A DNA stretch of 64,000 nucleotides. Source: Mycoplasma phocoenae (lineage in GTDB: Bacteria; Bacillota_I; Bacilli_A; Mycoplasmatales; Metamycoplasmataceae). Where the stretch lies: contig NZ_CP051481.1 in the NCBI RefSeq assembly GCF_012934855.1, positions 372,001-436,000 on the forward strand, read 5' to 3'. The notes under the pieces were generated by a model. That model did not search any database. It saw only the letters and a program-made list of their open reading frames with translations, and was not told the origin of the DNA. Position 1 is the first letter of the stretch. Each line of letters opens with the position of its first letter. Shown here in pieces: positions 34,847-47,644 of this stretch. Made by a program: the position numbers and the translations under genes.

Positions 34847-35651
34847 TACAAAAGAAGATAAAAAAAGTTTAATCAAAAGTATTTTAATTTGATTAACAAT
34901 TGGATTAGTTAGTGCGGGATTTTTAGGATCAGTTATTTATTATGTGCATTACAATAACTTGGTAACGAAAATAAAAAAATACAAACAAAAAGAATATGAA
35001 GAAGACAGTAAAAACATTGTTGTTCTGCCAAGAATTTTTGAATATCAATCAGCTAAAGATATAATTTACAGATTAAACATTCAAAAAGAGATTGAGAAAA
35101 ATTTTAGTATTCATGATTACATCAAAAACTATGTTTCATTCGGTGATATTTCTTTAAGAATGGATAAAAATTTAGATTTTATATTTACTGATGCTAAATT
35201 AAAAGAAAATACTAATGATACGATTTTATTAACTGTAAAAATAGTTCCAAAAAATAAAAAATTTAAACCTAAAACATTCGAAAATTTAGAAGTCAAAATA
35301 TCTAATATTTCAACAAATTATCAAAATTCAGAAGTATTTAAAAAAGTTTTCAATAAATACAAAGATGATTTATATAGGCTGATAAATAGTGATGAGTCAA
35401 TAAATGATTCATATTATAAGACTGAAAAATTTAAAAATAATATTTTTGAATGATACAAAAAAGTTGTAAATGAAGCAAGACCAAATTTATTCCCAATAAA
35501 TGAATACGATATAATAAAAGAACCAACTACTCAAAATTGAGTAAGTTATATAAATAAAGACATGCGTAACTTATTAACAATAAAATTTGCATTTAAAAAT
35601 AAAACAACTGGTTTAACTTATTCAGAAGTTTATAAAGAATATATTAAATAA
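34839..35651 (+). CDS. Membrane-anchored protein of unknown function
   Basis: 270 residues; overlaps topA by 8 nt. TGA Trp codons at 34890-34892, 35451-35453 and 35538-35540. An N-terminal membrane helix (about residues 15-40, IWLTIGLVSAGFLGSVIYYV) has no cysteine lipobox. The outside domain is mixed alpha/beta, lysine- and asparagine-rich, with a repeated feel of 'NISTNYQNSEVFKKVFNKYKD'. I do not recognise the family. The context, between topA and a terminator, gives no role beyond co-transcription with topA. Confidence 0.8.
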
Positions 35652-35675
35652 AAAAGAGGCCATTGCCTCTTTTTT
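35651..35675. terminator. Bidirectional terminator between convergent genes
   Basis: AAAAAGAGGC, loop CATT, GCCTCTTTTTT. A perfect 10-bp stem with A and T flanks, serving both the gene ending at 35651 and the minus-strand gene ending at 35674. Confidence 0.9.
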
Positions 35676-37395
35676 ATTGTTTATTTATTAATTTATCAAT
35701 TTCTTTAAAGTTGTAATAATCATCATAACTAATATTAATATCTACATCAATACCATCTTCAATTCATTCTAATTCGTCAATGTTTTTTACTGGTGTTTTT
35801 GCCACACCGGTAAAACCAAAATTAGATGAAATTACTAAACCAGTACCGTCTGGCAACATAATAGGAATCGTAGAAAACATTCCTCCCCCGGTTTTATTAC
35901 CGATAATTTTCGCATTATTTTGTTTAGCGACATGAGTAAAAAGATTGGCAGCACTAAATGTGTTTATTCCTGTTAAAATGAATCAGTTATACTCATCATA
36001 ACCATCAAGTGAATTGTATCTGTTATCGTCGTTTGTATCTGTTAAATATTCCATTACGAATCCTTGGTTATTGAATTTATCCACAGAGGCGATAATTTTT
36101 TTATGTTTACCAATAAAACCTGATAATTTTTGCATGGCATGTAATTGACCGCCGCCGTTCAATGACAAATCAATAACAATATTTTTAATAGGCTGTTTAA
36201 TTTTTTTTATTTTATCCATTATTTTATACATTTTTCAGTATGTATCGTTTTGTGCGGCGTTTAATTTATCGTTTTTACGCCCAACATCAAATGATTGAAT
36301 AGGAATGAATACTGTGTTATTTTCAATATAAAAATCTTTGTTTTTTTCTTTTAAATATGGCGCTTTATTAATTAATTGTTGTTTAATAATGTTTGATTCA
36401 TTACGTTTAGAACTTAATGATTGATTGGCTATTATTTTGCTCTCGTAACCAAACAACATAGATCTATTCAATACTGAAGAATGAAGTTCATTTAAATGGC
36501 CAAAAACAAATTCATTGTAAAAATCGAACCTAATTTTTATATCAGTACTTTGCAATCTTTTTAATCAATCTTTTTTTATTAAGAATTTTTCAGTTCCATT
36601 ATTCATTTGTCTTTTATTTTTTAATCCATAAAAATTATCAAAAACAAATAAAAAAAAGTTTTTATTAAATTCAGCCGAGTATTTGTCATCAATGACATCA
36701 CTTTTATTTATCGAAAGTTTTTTAAAATATTTTTCTCCCATTGGTAAAAAATCCACGCCATATAAATTCTTTCCGTTATAAAAAACATTGAAATAATTCT
36801 TAGAAAAGAATAATAAATTAAATATTGAAAGAGGTATGTAGGTATTGTTATCTATATTGTAAAATTGTATATTGTATTTCCCGAAGTCAAACACGCGTGC
36901 ATGTTGTGTATCCTTGTTGATAGGTTTGAATCCTACATATGATAAATGTTCGTTTAAATCTAAATTTGTGGGGCTTTTCATAATACTAAAAACATTTTCA
37001 TCATAAAAACTAATTGTATTATTTTTTGAATTAAATATTATTTTAAATTTATTATCAAATATGTAAAAATATTCATATTCATTCATTTTCCACAATCTAA
37101 TGTTACTGATATTAAAAACATCGCTGAATTTGTTGAAAAAATCATTCATGTTAATATACGGTATTCCACCTTTGATTGAAGAATAAATTTTAATATTTTT
37201 TTTGTTTAAATTTGAATACTCTTTTGATTCATTTTGGAATGTTACAAGTTCATACTTTTTGTTAATTTCAGCAGGCACTTTATCAGTAATTAATCCGTTA
37301 AAAATTTTTGGATTATTAAAAAATGAGCACGATATCACACTCGTACAAGTTATCACACTCGTTAGTGTTAAAAATAATTTTAAAAATTTGCGCAT
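35674..37395 (-). CDS. S41-peptidase-like lipoprotein (copy 1)
   Basis: 573 residues with TGA Trp codons near 36565, 36232 and 35983. Signal peptide MRKFLKLFLTLTSVITCTSV with lipobox VISC (Cys23), so a surface lipoprotein. The N-terminal 250 residues are of unknown fold. From about residue 380, an S41/tail-specific-protease-like domain shows IVIDLSLNGGGQL, NTFSAANLF with the likely nucleophile Ser481, IIGNKTGGGMFS and MLPDGTGLVISS. The Lys of bacterial Ser-Lys S41 enzymes is not at the expected place (TGGG instead of TFGK). A paralogue lies at 43386-45329. Substrate unknown. AGAGGA precedes the ATG. Confidence 0.85.
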
Positions 37396-37421
37396 ATTTC
37401 CTCTTTGCTAATTTTATCAAT

Positions 37422-37452
37422 AAATAAAAAAGAGCCTAACTCTTTTTTATTT
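37422..37452 (-). terminator. Terminator between the Nudix-like and S41-like genes
   Basis: AAATAAAAAAGAG (37422-37434), loop CCTAA, CTCTTTTTTATTT (37440-37452). A 13-bp perfect stem overlapping the Nudix-like stop codon; the T run lies within the stem. Confidence 0.7.
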
Positions 37453-37824
37453 AAGTGATTCAAAAAATTCTCTAGCGCCATCTGTTAAATGTAATTTTAA
37501 CGCCCCCTTTTTAGAGATGAATACGTGTTCGGTATGTTTAAGAGCTTTCAATTCATTTAATACATTGATTGAGTATATATTGATATGGAGTTCGCCTAGT
37601 TCATGAATATGAATTATTTCTTTGAGTAATTTTGCATCAGTAAAATCAGTGTTTAATTCTAATTTAATGTGTCTTCCCAACCCTTGTAATCAGTCTTCTT
37701 CCTTATCCAATCTTCCTCCTGGAAGTTCTCATAAGTTAGGGTTGTGAACTTCTGGAGATCTTTTTAATAATAAAAATTCATTTTTGTCATTTTTTATGAC
37801 TGCTGTACTTACTTTTAATATCAT
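37447..37824 (-). CDS. Nudix-fold hydrolase with a degenerate Nudix box
   Basis: 125 residues, with two TGA Trp codons, so only the last 77 show under the standard code. MILKVSTAVIKNDKNEFLLLKRS and NLWELPGGRLDKEEDWLQ is the Nudix fold start. The box reads G-x5-E-x7-RHIKLELN, whereas the consensus is G-x5-E-x7-REUxEExGU: the first Glu after Arg is His and one of the EE pair is Leu, so metal binding may be weakened. Nudix enzymes usually cleave nucleoside diphosphates linked to another group. The promoter lies 9 nt before the ATG without a Shine-Dalgarno sequence. Confidence 0.8.
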
Positions 37825-37833
37825 ATTGTAATT

Positions 37834-37839
37834 ATTATA
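37834..37839 (-). promoter_or_regulatory. -10 box of the Nudix-like gene (leaderless arrangement)
   Basis: TATAAT with 9 nt to the ATG; the segment TATAATAATTACAATATG is almost the same as in front of the dUTPase gene. Confidence 0.6.
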
Positions 37840-37947
37840 ACTTAGCTTCTATATTTAACACTGTTTTTAATTTTTTTTAGTGTGTTTTTAATTTTTAACG
37901 TGCTATTATTTAACTTTTTCTATCTTTAGTTATTAATTGTTGCGATT

Positions 37948-39900
<1,953 letters not shown>

Positions 39901-39901
<1 letters not shown>

Positions 39902-42537
39902 TGGCAAAAAAACAAAACGAAATTATTGAAAAAATTATTAACCAAAGTCTAGACAATATAATGTCAAATGGATTCAGTCGTTATTCAAAATATGTCATTC
40001 AAAATAGAGCTTTGCCAGATGCTCGCGACGGTTTAAAACCAGTTCAAAGAAGAATTTTATTTTCAATGTGAGAAATGGGGTTAACACACGATAAGTCATT
40101 TAAAAAATCAGCACGTGTAGTTGGGGATGTTATTGGTCGTTTTCACCCGCATGGAGATAGTAGTATATATGATGCGCTTATTAGAATGAGTCAAGAATGA
40201 AAAATTGCATATCCGTTAATCAATATGCACGGTAATAAAGGTTCTATTGATGATGACCCTGCTGCTGCAATGCGTTATACTGAAACCAAGTTGGAAAAAA
40301 TATCTAATTTATTGTTGGGGGAAATCGATAAAAAAATAGTATCATTTGCGCCTAATTTTGACGATACAGAATACGAACCAGTAGTTTTACCAACCATGTT
40401 TCCAAATTTATTAGCTAATGGTTCGAGTGGGATTGCTGTTGGTATGGCGACAAATATACCGCCTCATAATTTAAATGAATTGTTATTAGCATCTATTGAA
40501 CTTATTAAAAATCCAAATGTAAGTGATGAATCATTGTTAAAAATTATAAAAGGTCCAGATTTTCCAACTGGTGGAATTGTTAGTGATATTGATGGATTCA
40601 TTGAAGCCTTTAAAACAGGTAGGGGTCGTATTTCTATGTACGCCAAAACCGAATTTATTAAAAACAAAAATGATCAAGTTATTGGAATTGAAATAACTGA
40701 GATTCCATTTGGTATTGTGAAGATTGATTTAATTAAAGATATTCAAAATTTAATTTACAATAAATCTATTGATGGTATCAAAGACATTAGCGATCACTCG
40801 TCTCGTGAAGGTATTAACATTTTTATTGAATTAGATAAAGATGTCAATCCTGATGCTATATTAAACTATTTATTTCAAAAAACAAAATTAAAAGAGTACT
40901 ACAACTATAACATGGTTGCTATCGATAATAATACTCCTAAATTAATGGGTATAAAACAACTGTTAATAACTTATGTATCACATATAAGAAACAATAAAAA
41001 ACTTTCATTGGAATATGATAAAGAAAAACTATCGAGACGTTTGGAAATTGTTCTTGGATTGATACGTGTATCTGAAATATCTGATGCAATCATAAAAGTT
41101 ATTAGAGAAGCGGAAGGCTCGAAAAAGGGTGTTATTCAGTCTCTTATGAGTAATTTTGATTTTACAGAACTTCAAGCAACGGCAATTGCTGAATTAAGAT
41201 TGTATAAATTATCAAAAATGGATCAAGAACAATATATTAAAGAATCCGAAGATTTAAAACGCGAGTTAAATAGAATAACAATTCTTTTAGAAAATGATAA
41301 TGAATTTAAAAAATTCTTAATTAGTATCTTAAAGAACATGATTGAAGAGTTCGGCATCGAAAGACGTTCAATCATTTCTAGTGAAAACATTGATACAAAA
41401 GTTGAAACTAAAGACCTAGTGAAGAAAGAAGATTTTTACTTGTATGTCAGTGTTGATAATTATGTTAAAAAAATCTCAACAAAAATTTATCAATCGAATC
41501 AGTTGAGTACATTTGGACTAAAAGAATCCGATGTTATTCAATTTGGTCAACTTATTAATACATTATCTAAAATATTGTTTATAACTTCCAAAGGTAATTA
41601 TTTCGTTATTAACGGTTTTGATTTTAAAGATAATCAATGAAAAGATATGGGTGATCATATTTCTGATTATGTTGCTTTGGATGATGACGAAAACATTATT
41701 AAAGTAGTTCACATTGAAGAATTCGGTATTTCAGCATTAATGTTAATTATTTCTAAAAAAGGACTAGCAAAAAGAATTAATTTAAATGAATTAAGTCTAC
41801 AAACAAATCGTAAATTCAATTGTATGAAACTAAAAACAAAATATGATTCAGTAATTAGTGCTCAAATGTGCAGAGATGACAAATACTTATTGCTAATTCT
41901 TAATAATGGTTTATACAATTTATTTGAACAATCACAAGTGCCTATTTATTCGTTGAAAGCAAGTGGTATCACAGCTATTAAGACAGGTGTCAATGAAATA
42001 AAAGCAGCACTAATTGTTAGCGAAAAAGATAAAATTATTTTAGCTAATGACAGAGGACAATTTAAGCGCATGCTTTTAAAAAATATTCCTGAAGTCAAAA
42101 GACAAAACGTAGCCAAAGTATTGTATTACGATTTAAAAAGCAAACCAAGTACTCTCGCGGATGTAACTACTCAATCAGATGGTATAAATTATTATTACAT
42201 CAACAAAGACAATGAATTGTCAGTATATGATCCATCTGAAGTACCAATTTCAAGCATTCGAGAAAATTTTTCAAATCCAAAAATTGAAACAAAATACAAA
42301 GGTTCATTTATTAAACCGTTCGTTTTAGACGACAATGCCACAGAATATATTTACTCAATGGATAAAAATACAACCGATATTGCACGAGAAGATATTGAAC
42401 AAACTCAAGAATTAATCATCGATAAAGATATTGAAGAATTAAATAATAAAGAAGTATCAAGTCAAGAAAAAATTTCTAATGCTGAATTTATTGACATTGA
42501 TAGTTTAATTGCTAAGGCTAAAAACTTTAAAAAATAA
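39901..42537 (+). CDS. parC: DNA topoisomerase IV subunit A
   Basis: 878 residues, with several TGA Trp codons. Breakage-reunion domain: [19 protein letters not shown], the quinolone-region [20 protein letters not shown], and the catalytic Tyr126 in MRYTETK. The coiled-coil tower domain is followed by a C-terminal beta-propeller (about residues 490-800) and a polar acidic tail ending in AKNFKK. The quinolone-resistance region reads GDSSIYDA, i.e. Ser and a Asp at the usual positions. It forms the A2B2 enzyme with ParE. Confidence 0.96.
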
Positions 42538-42547
42538 CAAAATCATT

Positions 42548-42553
42548 TATAAT
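42548..42553 (+). promoter_or_regulatory. -10 box of the 38-residue basic protein gene
   Basis: TATAAT, 31 nt before the ATG, directly after the parC stop, giving the small gene its own promoter. Confidence 0.6.
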
Positions 42554-42584
42554 ATAGAATATTTAAAAAAGACACGGAGGTAAC

Positions 42585-42701
42585 ATGCGTAAAGAAATCA
42601 GATTAAGAAACAAAGTTAGAGCAGCTAAACGTGCTGAAAAACTTGCTAAAGAACGTGCTCGTGACGAACGTAGAGCTCAAAGACAAAACGAAGGTAAATA
42701 A
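42585..42701 (+). CDS. 38-residue Arg/Lys-rich protein, function unknown
   Basis: A very short gene: MRKEIRLRNKVRAAKRAEKL and a further 18 residues. It has 10 Arg, 6 Lys, 5 Glu and 1 Asp, net about +10, and is probably one long amphipathic helix. Support for a real gene: a strong ribosome site (GGAGG, 6 nt spacing), its own -10 box, a TAA stop that overlaps the next start by 1 nt, and five CGT arginine codons, a codon that in this window is common in ribosomal proteins. It is too short for and does not match S21, L34 or Thx. A ribosome- or nucleic-acid-associated role is only a guess. Confidence 0.7.
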   Translation: MRKEIRLRNKVRAAKRAEKLAKERARDERRAQRQNEGK

Positions 42702-43372
42702 TGATTAATAAAAGTTCATTCAAATCTAAATATTATGATGTAATATCTTTTTGCGCGATAAACATAGCGTTGTTTATGATTTTTATCTTAGACAAAACTA
42801 TGTACAACATTACTAGAACAGGTTCTAATGCAGCTATTTTAACAATTCAATATCTTAGATTAGTTTTCTTAGCTGTTATTTACATTGCAGTTATATTAGA
42901 AGCTATAAATATAATGAAAACATTAAAATTTTCAAGTTATAAAAGGTTGTTAGTTATTTTATTTATTGTTTTTGTGTCTTGCTATTTAGCATCGGAATTA
43001 GTAAAAATTATTACATTACATTCTGATTCAGAAACAATATCAATAATCTTTTATTATTTATCAACTACATTCCAAATTATAGCTGTAGTATTGTATGGTT
43101 GATATTTTGTGTCAAGAGCTTTTTATCGTTTAAGACCATACAATGTTTCAAAAAGAATTCAAGAAAAATTAAATATATCAGATTTGATTTTTTACCCATT
43201 GAATATATCATTATTGCTAATTTTTACAATATATAAATTTGAAGTATCTGCAAGCATTGCATCTACAATTCTCTTATTTGTATTGTTAAATAATTTATGA
43301 TTTGGTGTTATAAACTTTTTACACTACCAAAACAAACATATCAAGTTGCAAGAATGATTGAATTATGAATAA
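42701..43372 (+). CDS. Integral membrane protein of unknown function
   Basis: 223 residues, with TGA Trp at 43100-43102, 43298-43300 and 43355-43357. About six membrane helices: roughly residues 13-30, 48-68, 83-104, 115-140, 160-176 and 185-205. No signal peptide, no recognisable transport or catalytic motif; the loop FYRLRPYNVSKRIQEKLN is the largest charged segment. Starts in the stop codon of the 38-residue gene and ends at a strong terminator. Confidence 0.8.
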
Positions 43373-43404
43373 AAAAAATCACGAATTATAACGTGATTTT
43401 TTTA
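43372..43404. terminator. Bidirectional terminator
   Basis: AAAAAAATCACG (43372-43383), 8-nt loop, CGTGATTTTTTT (43392-43403). It lies between convergent genes and overlaps the last codons of the minus-strand gene. Confidence 0.88.
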
Positions 43405-45329
43405 TATTCAAATTCAACTAACTCGAATAATTTTTTCAAGTTTGTGATTTTATTTTGAATCATTTCTAATGTGTCCAAATCGGTAATTTTATTTTCTTGT
43501 AATGTTTTATTAAAAGAATCAAATTGTTGTGATTGTTTAATATTGTTTAAATAAAGTTCGACATTTGCTAATATGTTTGTGTAAGTTTTTTTTGATATTT
43601 CTATAAGATAGTTATTAAATGCTTTATCACCGGCATTTTTATTGATCATGTATTGTCTCATAACATCATAATTCATATAAGCCATATAATTCACGTTAAC
43701 ATCCGGTTCAATACCATCTTCGATTCAGGAAACATCATCCAATGAATCAATCGCATTATTATCAGCTGCTGTTCAGCTTAAATTTGACGACATAGTTAAA
43801 CTTGTTCCATCAGGCAACACAACGGGTAAGACTGAAAACATACCCCCTCCAGTTTTGTTCCCTAAAACTGTAGCCAATTTATTTTGTTTAACTACATTTA
43901 CAAACAAGTTTGCAGCACTATATGTACTTAAATCACTTAACACGTATCAATTGAATTTTGAATATCCATCTTTTTCATCATATACAAAATCTTTATTTGT
44001 ATCTATTTTGAAATCATACTCAAATAATTTATCTATACCTGTTTCAAATATTCTGAATGTTATGTTTTTATTAGTTAAAAATCCCAAAACTTTTTCCATA
44101 CCAGCAATAGTTCCGCCTGAATTTAACGATAAGTCTAACATTATGTTTTTTACATTTTTATTGTTTTTAATTTCTTTAAATGCTTTGTCCATTAATTCAT
44201 ATGAATCAAATTTTCACGAATCTTTACGTTTTAATTGTTCCGTTGTTCCTACTTCAAAAGAATTTAAATATATAAATGCCGTGTCTTTGTAAATTTTAAA
44301 AAATGTACTTTCTGAATCAATTTTAGAAGATCTTATTTTTTTAATTTCTTGTTGTTTTACATAAAATTTTTTCAATCTTGAACTATCCCCTATTGAGTAA
44401 GGATCGAATCTTTCGCTATCATAATAAGAAGACGAAGCTATCATTGTGTGCATTTCGTTTATAAAACTATAAATAAATTTTTGATAAGCTTCTGCGTTTT
44501 GATAAATATCGGTGCTTATTATTTTTTCTTTTAAAAAAGTCTTAGTAAAAAAATCATTAAAATTCTTAGAATTGTTACTTTTTAAAAATTTACTTTTTAT
44601 TCCGTAAAAGTTATCAAATAATAAACACAAAAAGTTGTATGTTTCTAAACGCTCATTTATTGTGGGTGTTTTATTTTTTTTGCTTTTGCCTTTAGTTTTG
44701 TCATAATTTTTAGTATCTGTATCTTTGTCGATTACAAAATAGTTAAAAACAATTTCGCTTCCATTAAAATAAAAATTGCAATAATTTTGTGAAACAAATA
44801 ATAAATTAAAAATTGAAAAAGGAATGAAAATACTGTTATTGTTATCATAAATATTGTAATTATATTCATTTAAATCAATCGTGTAATTTTTTTTCGTTTT
44901 TATGTTTTCATTATCATATTTAATGTATTTGTCAAAATCTGTATTTATAACATCTTCGGTGAATTTAAACACATTTGAATCAATATAAGATATTTTGTTT
45001 TGTTGAGCATTGAATATTACTGATAATTTTTCTGATTCAAACTCATAAACACCTTTATTTTTTTTAATGCATTTGAAAGAATCTGATTTTAAAAAACCGT
45101 TTAATTTGTGTATTCATTCTTGTAAATCAACATACTTAATGTCAGAATTTTTTTCAGAATATAAAGTAAGTTTTTTTGCATTTATTTTGTATTGATCAGA
45201 TAATTGTATTAAATCAAACTCTTTACCCTCGTGTAATTCTTCGATATCCTTCGTATAATTGCAAGAAATAGCTGAAGAAGATATTGCGAGAGTTGTTACT
45301 GAAAGTATGGGTCAAAGTATTTTTTTCAT
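43386..45329 (-). CDS. S41-peptidase-like lipoprotein (copy 2)
   Basis: 647 residues, with several TGA Trp codons. Signal peptide ending in lipobox AISC (Cys23). It shares its layout with the protein at 35674-37395: long N-terminal part with IFIPFSIFNLLFVSQNYCNF (the other copy has YIPLSIFNLLFFSKNYFNVF), then NIMLDLSLNSGGTIAGM, STYSAANLFVNVVKQ with the putative nucleophile Ser, LGNKTGGGMFSVLP, LPDGTSLTMSS and WIEDGIEPDVNV. It has an extra C-terminal helical extension of about 85 residues. The ATG lies 1 nt after the stop of the upstream LRR gene with no good Shine-Dalgarno sequence, so it depends on coupling. Last gene of the P37 operon. Confidence 0.85.
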
Positions 45330-45330
45330 A

Positions 45331-47643
45331 TTATTTTTTCACTATGATAATTTGATTTCACAAGTTTGATTCATTTAAAATTTTATTGAAATAAGCTAAA
45401 TCTTCTTCGTAGTAATCTTTAATGTCAATATTTAATTTTTTAATATTTTCACTACTTATTTGAAAACTATTATTGGTTATTTCATCTTTTATCAATTGAA
45501 TAAGCGATAAATATTCAATTAAAGAGCTTGTGTGTGTCATCTCAGATTCAATTAAGCTAATAAATTTGTAGTCCTTACCTTTTTCGGATTCATTTTTATC
45601 ATTGTTATTCTCTAAAACACATTTAGCTATCGAAATATAATCGTCTCCTAAGTATTTAAATTTCTGATCTTTTAAAAGGCTGTCAATGTTGTCGGAATAC
45701 ATTGTTTTTATTTCTTTATCAATTTTGTGAAGTGTCTTTTCAATTAAATTAATTTCATCATCAAGTTCAGTAGAAGATAAACTTTGTTTTTGTTTTTTAA
45801 GTTCGAATAATTTTTTAAAATGTTTTAAGTATTCAGTGTATTGAGAAGTATTTAATATTTCATCATTTTTATTTTTTAAACATTTTATTAAATCTAATTT
45901 CATTGCCTCATCAGGAACATAAATATGTTTTAATTTTGGAAAATTTTGTAATGATATAACAACTTTATCAGTACTCGTTATGTCATTTGTAACGTTATAT
46001 ATAGTTTGCTCATTTAAAACATTTTTTACTTTAAAATTACTATCAATTGTTATTTCGTTTAATTCATTAGCATTAATGTTCATTTTTATTAAATTTGAAC
46101 CTATTTTCATTTTTTTGATGGGCGTATTTTTGAATCCCTCAACCACTTCTACTGTTGATGGCAGTATTAACTCACTAATATTTGAATTATTAAATCCTTT
46201 TACAATTTTTAAATTTTCATTGAATGACACCTGATTTAGTGTTTCAACATTGTTAAACCCAAAATTAATTACTTCTATGCTGTCTGGCAATATTAATTCA
46301 GTTAATTTGATGTTATGAAATCCCGCTAAATATTTGACTGAATCCGGAATAACTAATTTTGTAATAGGGGAATTATTGAATGAACCTTGAAAAATTTTTT
46401 CTATTCCTTTTTCAAGAATCACACTCGACAATTTTTTGAAATTTTGAAATGAATCGCTATAAATATATTTATATTTCCCTGATACATTTAAATTAGTGAT
46501 ATCATCTTCATAATTTTGTTTAATTGTATCAGTAATTAAAATTGTATCTTTTATTTCATTTAATATTTTTTCAATATTGTCTCTTATTGTTTTTTCTTGT
46601 TTTGCGTAATCAAAATTTTTTGATTCTTCGGAAAGTTTCTCTTTAACTTCTGAAAATATTGTTGTAACATCTTTTTGATATTTGACACTTTCATCGATGT
46701 TACCTATCATTCTTTGGATTTTATTTAAATAAACGTGCTCAGTTTTTAAAAACGTTTCTAACAATTCTTTATCAGTTTTCTTTTCAATGGCTTGAGCTTC
46801 CTCTATTACCTTTATTAGTGTTTTTGTTTCTTCAGTAATTACTGCGTAATATCTAGAATTATTTTTTGTAATTAATTTAGCATTATTTAATTCGTTCTCT
46901 AAATGTTTAATAGCTGAAATCTTTGTGAGTTTTTTTAATGTATCTTCAGCTATGAAAATTTGTTTTTCGAATTTTTGTTGTTTTATTTTTCTTTTTGCGT
47001 CATCTGTTTGATTAGCTATTGTTTCACACTCTAACATTTTGTTATCCAAAATTTGACCTATATTATTTAATTGGTTGCTAAAATCTTGTTTTTGCGTGAA
47101 AGATAAATTAGTTTTATTTTTATTGTAAGTGTTTGTTACTCTTTCTAAAGAATCAATTGCTTGTTGTATGAATTCATTGGCTTTATTAAAAGAACCTTCT
47201 TCCTCATTAATGTCTGTGTATGTACCCTTCATTGATTTAGCTTTTTCTATTTTTAATTCCAGAATATATTTCGCTTCATCAAAAATAGTATTCAATCCTT
47301 GTATTTTTTGTGTAAATATTTTAGTTTCCTTTTTACTTTGTATATTTACAAAAACAAAACTTACAATTAATTCTTCTTCATCGTTTGATGAAACTTCTTT
47401 TACTAGAAATTGATAATCATCAGAAGGAAAATCACTATCCGGAATTATTGAGTCTATATTTTGTTTAAAATACTGAGCAGATCTATTGAAATCATCTACT
47501 GTTATTTTTACGTTCTCAAAAAATTCCTCATTAATTTTTGTTTTTTTTGTAATATTAGATGAACATTGTGCTGATATTAAAGTTGGAAAAAGAGCGGAAA
47601 CACTCAATGTTGTGATTATTAATAATTTTTTATATTTTTTCAT
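45331..47643 (-). CDS. LRR (BspA-type) surface lipoprotein with coiled coil
   Basis: 770 residues; the last nine follow a TGA Trp. Signal peptide with the unusual lipobox SAQC (Cys27, Gln at -1), followed by Ser. Residues 30-385 are mostly charged helix with coiled-coil character. Residues about 388-540 hold BspA-type LRR_5 repeats, e.g. ITKLVIPDSVKYLAGF, LTELILPDSIEVINFGF, ISELILPSTVEVVEGF. A second helical part closes the protein. The upstream LRR gene ends 1 nt before this ATG; AGGGGA is the ribosome site. Probably surface-exposed and adhesive, but no binding partner can be named. Confidence 0.85.
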
Positions 47644-47644
47644 T

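Noticed and set aside
45980-46234. Plus-strand open frame inside the LRR gene
   Set aside because: Shadow of a low-complexity AT-rich gene on the other strand; no ribosome site or family match. The same applies to similar frames at 47129-47413, 49053-49460 and 43855-44292.
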